The notes below the pieces were generated by a model. The model made no database searches and was not told the origin of the DNA. It was given only the letters and a program-made list of their open reading frames with translations. From the NCBI GenBank assembly GCA_012961655.1, contig DTYX01000893.1, positions 1-5,802 on the forward strand: a DNA stretch of 5,802 nucleotides, given 5' to 3'. This stretch comes from Candidatus Poribacteria bacterium. Lineage in GTDB: Bacteria; Poribacteria; WGA-4E; DTYX01. The position numbers were made by a program, and so were the translations under genes. This document shows positions 5,761-5,802 of this stretch, one piece after another. Position 1 is the first letter of the stretch; each line of letters opens with the position of its first letter.

Positions 5761-5802
5761 ATGGCAGGAGAAGTCACTTTAAACTGCACATTAAGCAAAA
5801 AC
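5761..5802 (+). CDS. Start of a further gene, cut by the window end
   Basis: Only 14 codons are visible (MAGEVTLNCTLSKN), open to the window edge. The ATG follows a strong ribosome binding site at ideal spacing, so the start is well supported. The alternating pattern (EVTLNCTLS) looks like a beta-strand at the very N-terminus. Some bacterial VWA proteins open this way, with a beta-strand before the MIDAS domain. A VWA partner would suit the operon, but 14 residues do not establish a family. The gene lies 101 bases after the atypical kinase on the same strand and may belong to the same transcript. Confidence 0.7.
   Translation, partial: MAGEVTLNCTLSKN

Noticed and set aside
1..5802. CRISPR array, tRNA or rRNA gene, insertion sequence, attachment site
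   Set aside because: No regularly spaced repeats, clover-leaf sequence, transposase or terminal inverted repeats were seen, and nearly all bases are coding.

Overview
This 5.8 kb window is almost entirely coding on the + strand. It looks like the middle of a bacterial signalling operon built on Ser/Thr phosphorylation. Shine-Dalgarno sites matching the bacterial AAGGAGG consensus, co-directional genes with small or negative spacing, and Hanks-type kinase, PP2C and von Willebrand factor A (VWA) domains all indicate Bacteria. I cannot name the phylum. Architectures mixing N-terminal zinc ribbons with kinase, PP2C and VWA modules occur in signalling-rich groups such as Chloroflexota, Cyanobacteria and some candidate phyla, but nothing here separates these. 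The signalling genes have medium GC (roughly half, judged from sample lines). The first gene is much more AT-rich (hand count about 135 of 420 bases, 32%).

Layout. (1) 3-422: 3' end of a Lys/Glu-rich coiled-coil protein whose reading frame runs in from before the window. (2) 419-2404: zinc ribbon, acidic linker, degenerate kinase fold with a second zinc ribbon set into it, and a complete PP2C phosphatase. It overlaps gene 1 by four bases (ATGA). (3) 2471-4672: zinc ribbon, canonical Ser/Thr kinase, and VWA domain with an intact metal-binding (MIDAS) motif, followed by a beta-rich and then a helical tail. (4) 4685-5659: a third kinase-like protein with an altered catalytic loop (DPQPAN) and DAG in place of DFG. 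(5) 5660-5760: a 101-base gap holding two inverted repeats. (6) 5761-5802: the first 14 codons of another gene behind a strong ribosome binding site.

How they may work together (inference). The kinase of gene 3 and the phosphatase of gene 2 form a natural writer/eraser pair. They carry near-identical N-terminal zinc ribbons that could dock both on the same partner or surface. The VWA domain fused to the kinase could bind a ligand or protein through a metal ion. The pseudokinase part of gene 2 and the atypical kinase of gene 4 may be regulatory or scaffold subunits. The set recalls two known kinase/PP2C/VWA arrangements: PpkA/PppA of type VI secretion and the TerY-P triad of tellurite-resistance-type stress loci. 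No secretion, FHA or Ter gene is visible here, so the output of this pathway is unknown.
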